A stretch of DNA of 64,000 nucleotides from Harmonia axyridis (GCF_914767665.1 NC_059501.1:73072798-73136797); one strand, 5' to 3'. Positions 1 through 12,279 are shown, numbered from the stretch's first letter. The notes: generated by a model from the letters alone, not told the origin. Numbers and translations are program-made.

Positions 1-690
1 TCTTAAACAAAACCTTGGACAAGTATTGCCGTAAATTTGTTCGTTCGAAAATTCGAATTCAATGAATATCAAATTTGGCATTCATAGGTAGTATAACTGC
101 ATATTCCATTATTTGAGGTATTTTAAGCCTTATTAGATAGAGGAAAAGGCAGTTATCTTTTTCTGAGAAACTAATAATACCTACTATTTTATTTATTTTT
201 TTTATTGGTCAAAACAGCAATTTGGGGAATTTCAACATTTTCTACATCCCTGTTTGTGTTACGATGATGAAATAAAACATTATAGGTGTACTTTTTCGAT
301 AGAAATTTTTTTTGAGGTGTTTCTTTGCGGAGCTGTGATATGAAGGTATTATTTGTGTTTTTTTATAGAAACGATAATTTTTAATGGTTAAAAATAATCA
401 TTCTTTTTTGTTTCAAAAATGTAGAATATATTTATCGCTCTCAGATTCATTCAGATATCTCCGAAAAATGAACTTTTCAATTGAAATTTGTATTATTGAA
501 TAATGATTTCCTGTTTTCCTTATCTTCATGACATCCACTTTACCTCTCTCTTTTCTGCAGCACTAACGTTTTTCGTTTTCAACTTGATTCACTTTGGAAT
601 ATGGTCAAGATGCAGGCATCAAATGCTTTGGGTATGAATTTTCTTTCTCATGATGATACTGATGATAGCATAATACCAAAAAACTAGTGA
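1..690. other. AT-rich sequence without recognisable gene
   Basis: No open frame with family resemblance, splice-bounded exon or terminal repeat was recognised. The stretch is A/T-rich with many homopolymer runs. Confidence 0.5.
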
Positions 691-905
691 AAATCTTCAA
701 TAGTTGATGATAATCTGTGTCTTCTAATTATGAAATAATCGAAATATTCGGTGGCCAACCAGGCTTCCTGATTTGATATCGTTAGATTTTTTCAACAGTT
801 CCACATTTTCAAATTTATAGGTTATTGTTGTTCTTCAAATGAAACCAAAGGAAAAAATCTAACGGTGTTAAATCCGGAGACCTTAATGGTCACCGAATAT
901 TTTAT
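690..905 (-). mobile_element. Tc1/mariner-like transposase fragment
   Basis: On the minus strand, about 882 down to 826, one frame reads RSPDLTPLDFFLW followed by FHLKN. This is the conserved block around the last catalytic acidic residue of insect Tc1/mariner-type transposases (WPPRSPDLTPLDFFLWG in the family). Only this short block is intact; the flanks are frameshifted. A related segment lies at 26930-27235, so this is a dispersed relic. It is too degraded to place in a subfamily. Confidence 0.55.
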
Positions 906-3068
906 TCACCTGAAGTTCACAGATTTAATAGATAGGCATTTCGGGTAGATTTTTTCGTGCGGAACTGAAACTTTTTTATAGTTTGTTGAGAAATTTATAT
1001 ATCGCGTTAAATATATTTTTGAAAAAGGAAAAATAAAGAGACTTATTTGTTATAGAAATTGGTATGGTTTACATTCAAAAAAACTCAATTCGGTACCTGT
1101 TATAACTTACAATTTATACCAATGATAACTTCTGAAAAAAGTGTCTGTAGAATGTTCGTTTTTCATATTTATAGCACAGTACCTAATAAAGAAGTTATAA
1201 TAACTTTTTATTTCATTTTATTTTCTAATATTCCAATTTTCAGTAAATTAAATCAACAATTAAGCCTGAAAATGTGCCATTAATTTTTTTCTAGCTCATA
1301 GAGATTCTGAAATCCCCTTACTAGACAACAAATTTGGGACACCCGATATCTAGCTACCAGCGACTGGACGAACAGACAGAATGTATTTGGACTTCAAATT
1401 CTTCATCAGCGAATGAACCCTTGATTGAAAATTCTTTACCCACAGTTTTGTTGGCAAAATTATATCCTTCTATTCTTCTGAATCAAGGGAGATAAAACTT
1501 AGCTAAAATGATCCATAGATTCAGGGACCTGACCTGACATAAGAAATGTAAATAATAATCAAAATAATTCGGCTCTCTGGTCACGGTTGAAGGAGTGTAC
1601 CATCGCGATCTAAATAACAAATAACAATTAGGTAATAACATCTTCATGAGATGACTAAGTTGCTCTGTCTGGATTTTCAATGATGTCACTTAATTGTTTC
1701 ATTCGGTTGAATTTCAAACGATGTTGAAACTACCATTCTCAGGATACAATCGAAAAAAAATTATCTAAAATTATCATTTCTTAGTATATGTGAAATAACG
1801 GGTAAACCAAGCAATTGTCTGTGATTATATGAGAATGTCTGTTTCTATCAATGCACATTTTTTCAGTTCAGCTATGTCTATTGAAGTCAAGAATTCCTTT
1901 TAAGTAGGCAACAATAAAAGAACTATTCACAGAATTTCTTTAACATTCTTACAGAAATGAGTAATTGAATCTTTTCAAATAATGAAGTAAATTCATTATA
2001 TGTTTCATATGATTTTTATGATGGCTATTGACAATGGACATGATCAAACCATTTATCTGCATAATTTTGTTTTAATCCAATAACTAGTAGATTAAAACAA
2101 GTATCATACAGACATTCAACAAATTTTCAGATAGTAAAGATAAACTTGAAATAAGTTCGAAACTGTGCAGTTACACAATATTGTTAATTAAATTGTTAAT
2201 ATAAAATTTTATGGGCATAGTAAAAACATAGAAGCTATTAAACTTTTCATGATCAACTACCAAACAGTAGCGGTTGAAACAATTCAATATTTAAAACAAA
2301 TTGATTGGTTGATTGAATTCGAGTAAATCACTTCATCTTTCTATGTATATTCTTCCTTAAATACAGAATTGAAAACAACTACCTTCTTTCAATAAAAAAT
2401 AAAAATTTTCTTGAGTTGGAATGTTTTGAATATTTTTTTCGGCATGAAAAATTCTGGGTTTGATCTTCATCTTGAACATTGTTCCTTTGTTTCTTATTTT
2501 AAAACATTAAAGATAAATATAAATAGGACACATGTCATGTCATATATGTAGGTATCAAAGATCTTCAACTACAATAGATTATAAGATTGTGGTTTCATCT
2601 ACATTCCAGATCAAATCTCATCCATCATCGCAGTTTCTGGGTATTCGTTAATGAAAACAAACAACTTTATTCAACAACTACGTTTTTGTATAATATTTCA
2701 TCCCACTCAGTTTATATGCACTCCTGAGGAAATCGATACATGAAATGTAGCAGTAGAAACCAATATGTCTGTACTTTCCATGAATTCATAAACATTGAGC
2801 GATTGGCGATACAAAAAGAGTAACAAGAAAATTAATTTTGAAAATTTTGTCTATCCGTCTACCTGTAGACGCTAACCTCCGAAACAGCTGCATGGATTTG
2901 AATCGCTTTTCCACAGTTGGATTGAGATAAATTTAAAATAGCATTCAGGATTTGTTACAGTGAAATCGCGGAGACATGTGAATAATTTAAACGTCATAGT
3001 CTTTCACGAATGCAAAGTCGCGTGCTTAAACTGGTATCAAACAGTGTTGGTTAGTCGATATCTAAGGA
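906..3068. other. AT-rich intergenic sequence with one repeat arm
   Basis: No gene was recognised. The part near 1146-1300 resembles 27037-27235 in the same orientation: both share a run ending in taataaagaagttat and, further on, tttttttctagctc. It is therefore probably the non-coding end of the same degraded transposon family as the fragment at 690-905. The rest shows nothing I can name. Confidence 0.4.
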
Positions 3069-3138
3069 TATCAGTGGGGCTATCCAGTGATTATCAGTGG
3101 AGCTATCCAGTGATCTTCAGTGGGGCTATCCAGCGATT
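3069..3138. repeat. Short tandem repeat, about three 23-24 bp units
   Basis: Three near-identical copies of a unit containing atcagtggggctatccagtg follow one another, differing by a few substitutions (gggg/gagc, agtg/agcg). It is a small minisatellite-like expansion with no spacer structure. Confidence 0.8.
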
Positions 3139-4430
3139 TCCTTACACAAAGAATGAAAATCCGATTAGAAAGAAGATGAGAATCTTCCTTTACATACGCA
3201 AATATTTGTCCCTAGCATCAGCATAAGAATTTTACATTTTGAAAGACAGTTATAATAGTGATCGGTTTGTTAGAGCTGGTTGATGTGAAATAATACACCT
3301 CCAACATTACCAATCGTATGAGTTCATATATACAACATCTCAATTGAATTAAGTTATATTTCATACTGAAAAGATAACTATAACTATGTACCACATTGCC
3401 AAATTTTCTGTTCTTTTTAGTCATGATTAAGGACAACCCCATTATTAGATTTAAATTATATAATAAATGTCCGAAACGTCGACAAGGTTTGATTCACCTC
3501 TCCCATATTAGTCCAATTTGGCCAATATCTTACTCACAGTAATAGAAATGGAAATGAACAATCCTCCCTTAAGAATTGTATTCCCATATCATGATCTAGT
3601 CCCAATTATTTCGCACATACATACCTACATGTACCTCCCTCACCTCGTAGCGTTATTTTATTGAAAAAATAATTCAAATGAAAAGGGAATAATTCAAATG
3701 AAGGTATCATTCTATCTTCATTCAAAATATGGAATATCATCTGATACTATTGTTACTAAGGTATATGGTTCAGTCTTTAAAATTCTAAGTAGGTGTGTTT
3801 ATTTTCATTATCCGATGATTTGTCCGGAAGGAAAACCTCAAAAGGGTAATTATAAACATGACCTCCGTTTTCGATTCAGCTAACCGCCTCAAGTGATTTG
3901 GGTTTTAATTAACGTTAACCCGATGTGTTCTTGGAATCAGAAAAAGACTTGATGTGGGAATTTTCCAGAAACCTAAATTACTTAAAAATAATTCCGATAC
4001 AGGAATGAGTAGAGGATCAGCTACGTGGTAATTATATATCATTCAATTGTAGACAATTATTATGACTCTATAAAAGGTGGAATGTTCGAAAAGGTATGGC
4101 GATTCTCACGTTATTGGAGAACAATTGAATTGCGAATTTTCATATGGAAATTCCTAAACGATATTTTCACGTGTGGATGTGACTGACTCGAAATTGCTTT
4201 CGATTATCGAAGTTATTAAGGTATATACAGACTAATTGAGATGATATGTTTTCCGTAACTGACAGCAATATTATTTGAAATGATGAGTACATCGCTAATA
4301 TTTATGTTGATCCTATAACCTTTGGTACAGGAAATCGGCAAATCAATGCTTTCATGGTTTTCGCCAAAAGTGAATCTCAACATTTATATTTTCTTCCCAT
4401 GAAAAATATCTATACTAATATACCTATGGT
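3139..4430. other. Intergenic sequence without recognised gene
   Basis: Nothing with protein family resemblance was found. A good TATA-box string (TATAAAAGG) occurs near 4071, but no coding exon with matching splice signals could be attached to it, so no promoter is called. Confidence 0.4.
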
Positions 4431-4439
4431 TCTTTTTTA

Positions 4440-5130
4440 AAGCCCGCTATCTGGGCAGTTGTCACTTTTGAAGCTGTATTCCTTTTAACTACTCCATTAC
4501 TTAAAATAAAACAACTCACTGGAATTGTTGAAATTAATCACAAAATTAGTGAGAATTTTGCATGCAAAACAAAAGCACTTTTGGGTCGTAGTGAAGCACC
4601 TTCTCGGCCGGCAATAGTGAAATTAATCAAAAAAAATTGTGCTGTTGGAACAAGTAAAAGATGAAAAAAATCGAAAGCGTGTGCATCACTCCTGAACAAC
4701 TGAAAATATTGCTGCTGTAGCCGTAGTGTTGACGAAAATGCAGGTTTGTCGATTGATTTTGGGAAATAAGGCTATAATTTTTGATTCTTTGTGGCCGGAA
4801 TTGGAAAATATTGTGTGGACGACGTTCAACAAGACGGCGCTACATGCCAAACAAGCAAGGAAACTATCAGAAGAAGAAAATAGTTCACCGGAAGTTATTA
4901 GCTACTTTTAATATTACTGCAATTGGCCACCGAGATCTCGTGATTTAACACTTTTAGGCGGTTTTTTTTTTGTGAGCCACGAGAATAGTAAGGTATATGT
5001 CAATGTGCTAATTGGTCAAGAAAAATTTCATGAGTCGCGAAAAAATAATACGCAGGAAAAACATTTCAATTGCTATACATACAGGGTTATCCAGATTTCA
5101 ATTCAATAACTATGTCGTCAGATAGAATAA
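4440..5130 (+). mobile_element. Degraded Tc1/mariner-like transposase relic
   Basis: Pieces of a transposase are visible in shifting frames on the plus strand. An N-terminal stretch contains SRPAIVKL. A LWPELENIVWTTFNKTALHAKQ stretch corresponds to the catalytic region that in relatives reads MWFQQDGATCHTA. Then comes NWPPRSRDLTLLGGFFF, the block around the last catalytic residue, ending near KVYVNVL. Stops and frameshifts separate these pieces. The same family is seen on the minus strand at 44640-45400 and on the plus strand at 61540-62615. It cannot be functional. Confidence 0.65.
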
Positions 5131-5923
5131 CTTTTTTTATGAAAAAAGTTTATATAAACATATATCCAAACATGCTTAGTATTCAAGATACAAGGTGTGA
5201 AAAAAATTATATGTAAAATTATAAGTATAATCTCTTTTTTTGTCTAGATAATATAGTGAGATATGAAAATCTCCTGCCAGAATTATCCAGTGGTGGAGAT
5301 ACAATAACGCGATTATTCTTTTCCTATTGAAAATCCAGGCCACTGTTTTCTTTTTGAGAAAATAATTCCATTTCTGAAATCAATGAAGTTGCACTGGGAA
5401 AAAGCCCTGTTGAATTTTTGATAATTGAGTACAAAACAAATACTATCAACAAAAATTTCAAATATTCCCATAAGTAATGAATGAAAGTACAAAAATTGGT
5501 GTAGTTTATTATAACGCTTTCAGATGGAATTCTATTGAACATTTCAGAAAAAACATTGATGAGGCAATTAAACCACAAGAAATATTCACAAAAATTGTTC
5601 AAAATATGAACAATTCCTCTCAACACCTCGCACCGACGCATAATTGAATCTCAGTAAAACTTTGTTGATTTCAGAAGTGAAATAATTTTTTCAAAAAAAA
5701 GACAGTGGCATTGGTCATCAATAGGAAAATGATCATCGCACCCCAATATATACGCCACTGAAAAATTTTGGTGGGACATATTACATTATCTAGATACCAG
5801 AGTTATAATTCATAACCCTGTATGTCAAAAACGAAGCTTGTTGAGATTTATGTAAATAATAACTTTTTTTCATGAAAAATGTTGTTCTATCCAACGCAAC
5901 AGTTATTGACCACCCTGTATATA
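5083..5923. mobile_element. Probable MITE with imperfect terminal inverted repeats
   Basis: The left end (tacagggttatccag..., then a gatagaataac segment before a T run) and the reverse complement of the right end (tacagggtggtcaataactg..., then gatagaacaac before a T run) match along about 60 bp with gaps. Both termini begin TACAGGGT next to TA, as in Tc1/mariner-derived MITEs. An antisense open frame (5324-5641, 105 codons) lies inside but resembles no protein I know. Confidence 0.45.
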
Positions 5924-6952
5924 TTGCGAATAAGCCTAGTTTCCATCCACTAGTGAGGGTATGTTAGTATGAAAAGCCTCCTTCCCATTTTCCAATTCCT
6001 CATTTCTCTAACGATGATACACCAACCCAACTTCAAATTGAAAATTCTCAATACCACAGTTGTGAATACCATCTACATCCTTTGTCTCATCTCAAGATTA
6101 CATCACCTCGTCTATTTCTGACTGAATTTTTATCAGCGCAAACGAAAGTTTATGTAATTCACGACCAAGAGATCCTTCTTCGGTTTCCTGATCTCCAGGA
6201 CCTTGCGAGTGAAATGAACAATCTCATTTTTACAAATTGGAACTACCAAGTCATGAACAATGACTGCCTGGAGATTTTATCTCTATTAATGAAAGATACC
6301 TGTAAAAATCGGAACGTTGATTTTCTGATGGATTCTAATGATATAGCCGCTATTAAATGGGAATCTTTTAACCTTTACCCTTGAAGAAAGAAGCGGAGAA
6401 ATAAATCATGAATGAATTATCATCAGTTGATGCGGAAGCACGCTGTTTCTTGGCGGTGTTTATGGTCTTTGTTTTGCTATTTAGAATTTTTACCATTTAA
6501 TTATGCACGGAACTGAGTTATTGTGATTTACTTTGTGGGTTTCGAACAATCACAATGAAAGGATATAAACATGTTGTGGAGTCTGTTTACATACAGATCG
6601 CATTGTTGGATCTTGACCAGCATAATATCAGAATACTGTGCTAGTCATTGGGTATTACGTAGTAGATTATTTCAATTCAATGTACAAAAACAATGTTTAT
6701 TTATGTTTTATTATATCAAGGAATGGAATAGTTCATTTGATTGTTTGCTTAATTCTAAGGATTAATATTGTGCACAACCAGAATAATATTGTGCTATTTC
6801 AGCAATCGTTCCCTGAACACACAGTCGTCTCTACCTATTAGGTACATAAAAGTGTGTATCATTCATAAATCAGAAATTCAGAAATATATTCCACACTATT
6901 CTATCAAAATTCATAAAATAATCAATAAATTGTTGATGTATAAATATACATA
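5924..6952. other. Intergenic stretch holding an unassigned 100-codon open frame
   Basis: An open frame at 6082-6384 (plus) has a fairly protein-like composition, with segments such as FPDLQDLASEMNNL and DFLMDSNDIAAIKWESF. It starts at a non-ATG codon, shows no splice partners and matches no family I recognise. It may be a relic of a mobile element or a chance frame. The rest is AT-rich. Confidence 0.3.
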
Positions 6953-8129
6953 TTGGTGTAAAACTTGGCTTCCGCCGTTTTGCAATAGATGGCAGTCGAA
7001 ATATTAGTCGATTTGTGTCTGCATCATAATGTTATTCTCGATCAAACATGTCAGATTATGAGCCAAATTCTCGTCATTTGCGGAAGGTTTCAATTTTCTA
7101 CTTTAATATGAAGAAATATGCGACTGAGGCTCATCGAATGCTCTCAAATACCTATGGTGAGCCCGCTATTAGTGGAGAACGGGCTGAGAGTGGTTTCCAC
7201 GCTTCAAGGCGGTGTTTTTGACGTGGGACAACAGCATGGCGGTTTCGAAGATTCGCAGAATTGAAGGCATTACTTGATTGAGACTCGTGTCAAACGCAAC
7301 AAGAATTGGCAGGATCTTTGGAAGTGACGCAACAAGTCATTTCAAAACGCCTGAGTATCATGGAAATGATTCAGAAACAAGGAAATTGGGTGCCATATGA
7401 ATTGAAGCCGAGAGATGTTGAACAGCGTTTGTTTGCTTGTGAACATCTGCTTGCAAGGCAAAGACGAAAGGAATTTCTGCATCGCATTGTAACTGGACAC
7501 GAAAAATGGGTTCATTACGATAATCCTAAGAGCAGAAAATCATGAGGATATCCCGGTCATGCTTCCACGTCGACCGCCAAACCGAATATTCACGGTTCCA
7601 AGGTCATGCTCAGTATTTAGTGGGACCAGCTCAGCATAGTGTATTATAAGTTGTTAAAACTGACTGAAACAATCACAGGCGAACGTTATCGAACGCAATT
7701 TATGCGTTTGAGCAGATAATTGAAAGACAAACGGCCACACTATAACGAGAGACATTATTATAAATTGATTTTACAGCATGACAATGCTCGACTCCATGTT
7801 GCGAAAGTGGTCAAGAATTACTTGGAAACTTTGAAATGGGAAGTCCCACCAGACGTTGCTCCCTCGGGCTAACAGTTGTTTTCGATTAATGTGACACGGC
7901 CTGGCTGACCAGCATTTACAGTCTTATGAAGAAGTAAAAGAATTGGATCGATTTGTGGATCACTTAAAAAAATGACCAGTTTTTTCAACGCATGATTCGT
8001 ACGCTGCCCGAAATATGAAAGAAAGAAGTGGCCAGCGATGGATACTTTGAATGATAAATGTATAACAAGTTTTTCACAATGAAGCCTTGAATTTTGGAAA
8101 AAAACGGCGGAAGCAAAGTTCTACGCCTA
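6953..8129 (+). mobile_element. mariner element, Mos1/mauritiana-like, inactivated
   Basis: Terminal inverted repeats of about 28 bp bound the element: the left end at 6953 and the reverse complement of the right end at 8129 share AACTT.GCTTCCGCCGTTTT. Inside, the frame opening at ATG 7048 shows the mariner helix-turn-helix region. It continues with SCQTQQELAGSLEVTQQ, HRIVTGHEKWVHYDNPKSRKS (the family has TGDEKW, so the first catalytic D is H here) and LQHDNARLHVAKVVKNYLE. The C-terminal part follows in broken frames. At least one frameshift and several stops (for example after PKSRKS) disrupt it. Length (about 1.18 kb) is close to a full mariner. A second, shorter copy of the same family is at 49845-50360. 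Confidence 0.9.
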
Positions 8130-8598
8130 TTTAGCTCTGACAATCAAGGTGTTTTGAAAGAGAGAAAAATCAAGAAACAATTCACATATGCACACGAAGT
8201 TAAAACAGTCCAAAATTGTGAATTAAAATTCAAAATGTGTTGTTTTTTCGCCATTCTTGATTTAAGCATTCTGTTTTTTACTAAAAGATTTGAACTGCTT
8301 TCAAACTATCCAAAAAATTTTGATTTCTTATGGAATATTAAGACTTTTCAGATGAATGACAAAATTATGAATGCAATTCAACCTTCTAGATATCAAAGAG
8401 TTACGATTCATACAGTTTTGCGATGATGAAATGTTGCATCTTCTCCTATCAATTTACATTCTCTTTGCCAAAACTCAATAACTGTTTCCGCTCCTTCCAT
8501 ATGTATTCAAAGATTGATGTTCTACTTGAGACAACTAACGTTATTTCCTAATTTCATAAAATGTACTAATCGATCAGTAAACATAACGGCCCTAAAGC

Positions 8599-8634
8599 TA
8601 TAACCGAGACTGCTATCTCAACGTCTTCAGTCAG
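8599..8634 (+). promoter_or_regulatory. TATA box and initiator of the DM4/DM12 gene
   Basis: TATAA begins at 8599 and an arthropod initiator TCAGTC follows, with its A at 8629. This puts the TATA box at about -30. A second TCAGT starts at 8631, so the start site could be 8629 or 8633. Either gives a 5' leader of only 16-20 nt before ATG 8649, which supports that ATG as the true start. Confidence 0.6.
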
Positions 8635-8648
8635 TTTAGGTTTCAGAA

Positions 8649-11600
8649 ATGAAGACGAATTTTGTCATTATACTGTTTGGTGTGTGGTCGGCATTTATAT
8701 TCAAAACTCTAGCTACAAATAGAGTAAAACGATTAGTATGGCCACCAGGAGGAGACAAAATACAGGTAAGGGAATTAATAAATTTTTACGAACATGTTGT
8801 TATCATTTATCAATTATTTCTCGGAAAATTTCAGATGATTGCTGGAGTTGGTATACCGGTGGATCTACAACGAGAAACAGTCATTTTCGGGATGGTCTAT
8901 AAAGCTGCCTATGCACTTCCTAATAATGTAACACAACTACAAAGTAGCAACACTATCTATCAGAGACACGCCAGATCTTCTGAACTTGAGAATAAGAATA
9001 TTGTGAATTATCTGGAGAGGTGATTACTCAGAGTAATAAACATAGATATAGGGAGCATATGTCATTTTCAGTAAGCCAATTTTGTCCCCAAGATGAACTA
9101 TCAAATTTGACATGTAGCGCGCGGAAATGAAAACATATCAGTGTTACGATATTCCACTTAATACACGAGTTTCTCCACAAAGAACGCACTTCTTATATCC
9201 CATAGTGAATCAACGTTTCATATTAGCTCAAAATATATTGAAATAAATACTTAAATATATAAGAACTTCAGAAAACAAACTTTCAGCGAAAAAACGACGG
9301 GAAACAACCGAAGTCACTAGGAGAACAATAGTTGCCAAACCTTGGATTTCAGCAGGTAGATACAGAAAATAATAAACAGTCTACTTATTCGAATTTTGAC
9401 AAATCGGAAAAATATCGGATTCCTAATATTCAAATTTGCATATTCAATCGGGAATCTCTTTCAATATAATATACAATCATAACGATATAGTAAAATTGTG
9501 GATTTGCAAATATATCACAATCCATCCGACAACGTAATCTAACCATGTTGGGGACATTTAAAAATTACGTATACGCCCTCTATCTATGTTTATTTCTCTA
9601 TGAGTGGTTATAACTACTGAAAAAATTCCATCTTAAAATGTATGGGATGCATTGTATACTCATGTTTCCGTTATTACAGTTTTGTACATTTAAAATTTTC
9701 AGGTTTCTGTACGTTCAAAATCAGTACAGTAAGAAATGTGTTTTGAGGACCATTTGTGAAGCTGCATCTTCCAATTTCGATCAAAATGGAGGATTTATTA
9801 ACGAAGTTATAAACATAATATTCGGGTAAGTTTCCATACTTCTTTCATCGATCAAAATAGAATATTATTCAAGGTATTACGATATAACACTTCTTGGATA
9901 TTTGCATATATTTTCGAACACTTCTCCTTAGAATATTGGAACTGCTCTTCAAGAACAGCAGTTGTTGAAAAAACAATTTTGACAAGATTCCCTCATAGAT
10001 AATTTTAAAATTCGGCTATAAATCAATGAAATATGTAGGAAATCATCAAGCCAAGTAGCTTGACTTTTTAACCAACTACTTGATTCGAAAATCAAGCTCT
10101 GGAAAAATAACATACTTGAGCTTGACTTGACTTGATTTTAGATATTTATTGCTTGACTTGATATCAATCACAAACAAACGAAATAGCAGGCACCTTATTG
10201 AACGCTGGCAGACTCAGTAATTTATACTGAGTAGCGTCTGCCAGCGTTCAATAAGGTGCCTGCTATTTCGTTTGTTTGTCATCATGGGTAGAGTTATGCG
10301 GTACTGATGATCCCTAATGAGTGTGGAACCGGTATATCGCTATTCTCCCTCGATGATATGCATTCTCCTTGGGTTACTTTCGATTGTGATTCCTACGTCA
10401 TGACGTGGAAATCTTCTCTTTGACATGTTATGTTGATGGCATTTTGCTGATACATTAACCAGATAAATAATTAATATCGTATGATATTATTACACTTGGA
10501 AATTGTACTTATTTTTCTTTTTCTTTTCATCATTCATTTCCAAATATCAGCCGTTTTATTTATTACTTGATATTACTTCAGCTTGATATGCGCGCGTCGC
10601 ACGGCATATAAAATTCTGCAATCTCGTGCGCGCTTAGGCTAAATAAGGGCATTCCTCGAGCACCGAGAGAATGAAGCATTCGCCAGTATGATTTTATTAA
10701 TAATTTTTTCACATTTCTATGAAATCTATTGGTAGATTTTGGTAGTTCCAGAAATATCCTTCCAAATTTGGCCAACATGGCGAAGGATTTTCTATTAACG
10801 CCAGCATCTTCAGCTCCTGTTGAAAGACAATTTTCCAAAGCTGCTCTCACAGATACAAAAACCTGCAAAAGGTTAGGTTAGGCGACAAATCTATGATGCC
10901 TCACGTGTCTAAGATCCTGGATGGAAAGTTATGAAATCAAACAAAACCTGCAGGTTTTTCAATACTAAGAAACTTTATTTTTTCAATATTTCTTATTTTG
11001 TTATGATTTATAGTGATTTAATTTATGTTTCTATTTCACAAAAGTTGATATTTTCGGTTCTTTCATACAATAAGTTTGATAAATCATAGTGTTTTTTGCA
11101 AGGTTCTTTCTCATTTCATAATTTTTTTCATTGATGTGACACTACACAATGAAACTGCTAAAAATCAAGTAGCTTGATATGATTCAAGTACTTGATAAAG
11201 GAATACCTGACTTGTGATTAAAAAACTACAACTTGACTTGAGCTTGACTTGAAATCAAGTCAAGTCAGTTCAAGCCAAGTAGCTTGAAAATCAAGACAAG
11301 CCGTGAATCCCTCGAAATATGTTATCCATTTTCATTTACCTTTAAATCATATTGAAAATGTACCCAATTGGTGTAGTTTGAAATTATAGTTTATCGTGAG
11401 AAATGGTGAACTGAATATTGAAAATTGTTTTAATAATAGGAGTAATTAGATAAATCGCAATCCCTTTGATAAGAGGCTGACAGATATCATAGCCCCCAGG
11501 GTATGAAAATCTAGATAATCAATATGCTTGGCAAATAAATGACTATTGCTGTATAATGATGGTTTTAAAAACATTCAATGAATGCTAATCATCAATATAT

Positions 11601-12036
11601 GTGTTCATTCTGTTATATCAGTAAACTATTCTGAAAAAATAAGAAGGTTTATTTCGTCAAAGTACACAGTAAGTCATATCCTCTGCAATGCTCAAGAATT
11701 CTATATGTAAAATCGTTTCGATCTTACCAGAGAACGGAGTTCTTGATTGTAAAGCACTATTTGCAATTCTATTTGATTTATTAGAAAGCATTTTTGTGAT
11801 ATTTAAAATGAGAAAACAAATAAATATCCAAAGAAATGGATAATATTGCCTTGTAATAAAATACCATATGTTTTTTCAGATCAATGGAAGAAACAATTAG
11901 ACATCACGATGATACAAGTTACATGGATGCCTTCAAGCAAGGTGTTGCAGATCCTGACTCATGCATAAAAATATATCCCCAGTGTAAGAGCAATTTGTTA
12001 GATGTTATTTCAGATCAAGAAGAAAATTCTGTGTGA
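8649..12036 (+). CDS. DM4/DM12 family secreted protein (four exons)
   Basis: Exons are 8649-8765, 8835-9019, 9703-9825 and 11880-12036 (stop TGA), all with GT-AG introns and matching phases, giving 193 residues. The N-terminus (MKTNFVIILFGVWSAFIF) is a signal peptide. After a KR pair comes WPPGGDKIQ, the usual P-x-GS-like start of the DM4/DM12 domain, then GIPVDLQRETVIFG and a YALP block. Exon 3 carries the hallmark KKCVLRTICEA followed by GGFINEVINIIFG. Exon 4 carries YMDAFKQG, DSC and YPQC, so the four family cysteines are present. The first intron (69 bp) has no stop and keeps frame, so retention would add 23 residues. Intron 3 (2.05 kb) hosts a hAT copy. The family is insect-restricted, presumably secreted, and of unknown biochemical role. 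An AATAAA at 12272 could end the transcript. Confidence 0.87.
10043..11312 (+). mobile_element. hAT transposon relic inside intron 3 of the DM4/DM12 gene
   Basis: Near 10745-10870 a frame reads FGQ/NLANMAKDFLLTPASSAPVERQFSKAAL. This is the C-terminal dimerisation region of hAT transposases (core LTPASSAPVERQFSKAAL), the only protein part left. Both ends are crowded with caagtagcttga and cttgacttga motifs, the kind of subterminal repeats hAT transposases bind. The right end stops at gtgaatccct near 11312, matching the inverted left end (tagggattcac) of the copy at 46661. The left terminus is truncated. Relative to that copy, about 400 bp (10170-10580) is inserted, beginning with a 110-bp hairpin. 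Confidence 0.8.
10170..10279. repeat. 110-bp hairpin with 44-bp perfect arms
   Basis: Positions 10170-10213 and 10236-10279 are perfect reverse complements (acaaacaaacgaaatagcag... against ...ctgctatttcgtttgtttgt). The 22-base loop region contains a second, offset stem (actcagta/tactgagt). Such perfection implies recent origin or conversion. It lies within the hAT copy, at the point where that copy departs from its sister. Confidence 0.95.
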
Positions 12037-12279
12037 AAATTGAATGCATTTTCAATCCTTGAACCCTATGCAAAAAAAACATTCAACCATTATTTCTACC
12101 CTTTCAATTCCTACAGGGAAAACTTGTAGGTTTTTCCAATTCGAAAAGATTGTTTCAATTAGAAGAAGATAAAGTTGACAAAAAACTAAATATTAGTTGT
12201 ACTTTCAAACTTTATTAACGATAGCTACTCAATATAAGACAAATATATGTTTATGAAAACATTTCGAAACAAATAAAGA

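Noticed and set aside
3069..3138. CRISPR-like array
   Set aside because: The three units abut with no unique spacers; it is a plain tandem repeat in a eukaryotic genome.
4071..4079. TATAAAAGG as a gene promoter
   Set aside because: No initiator at the right distance and no coding exon follows.
10578..10868. Minus-strand 96-codon open frame
   Set aside because: Shadow of the hAT C-terminal region read on the plus strand.
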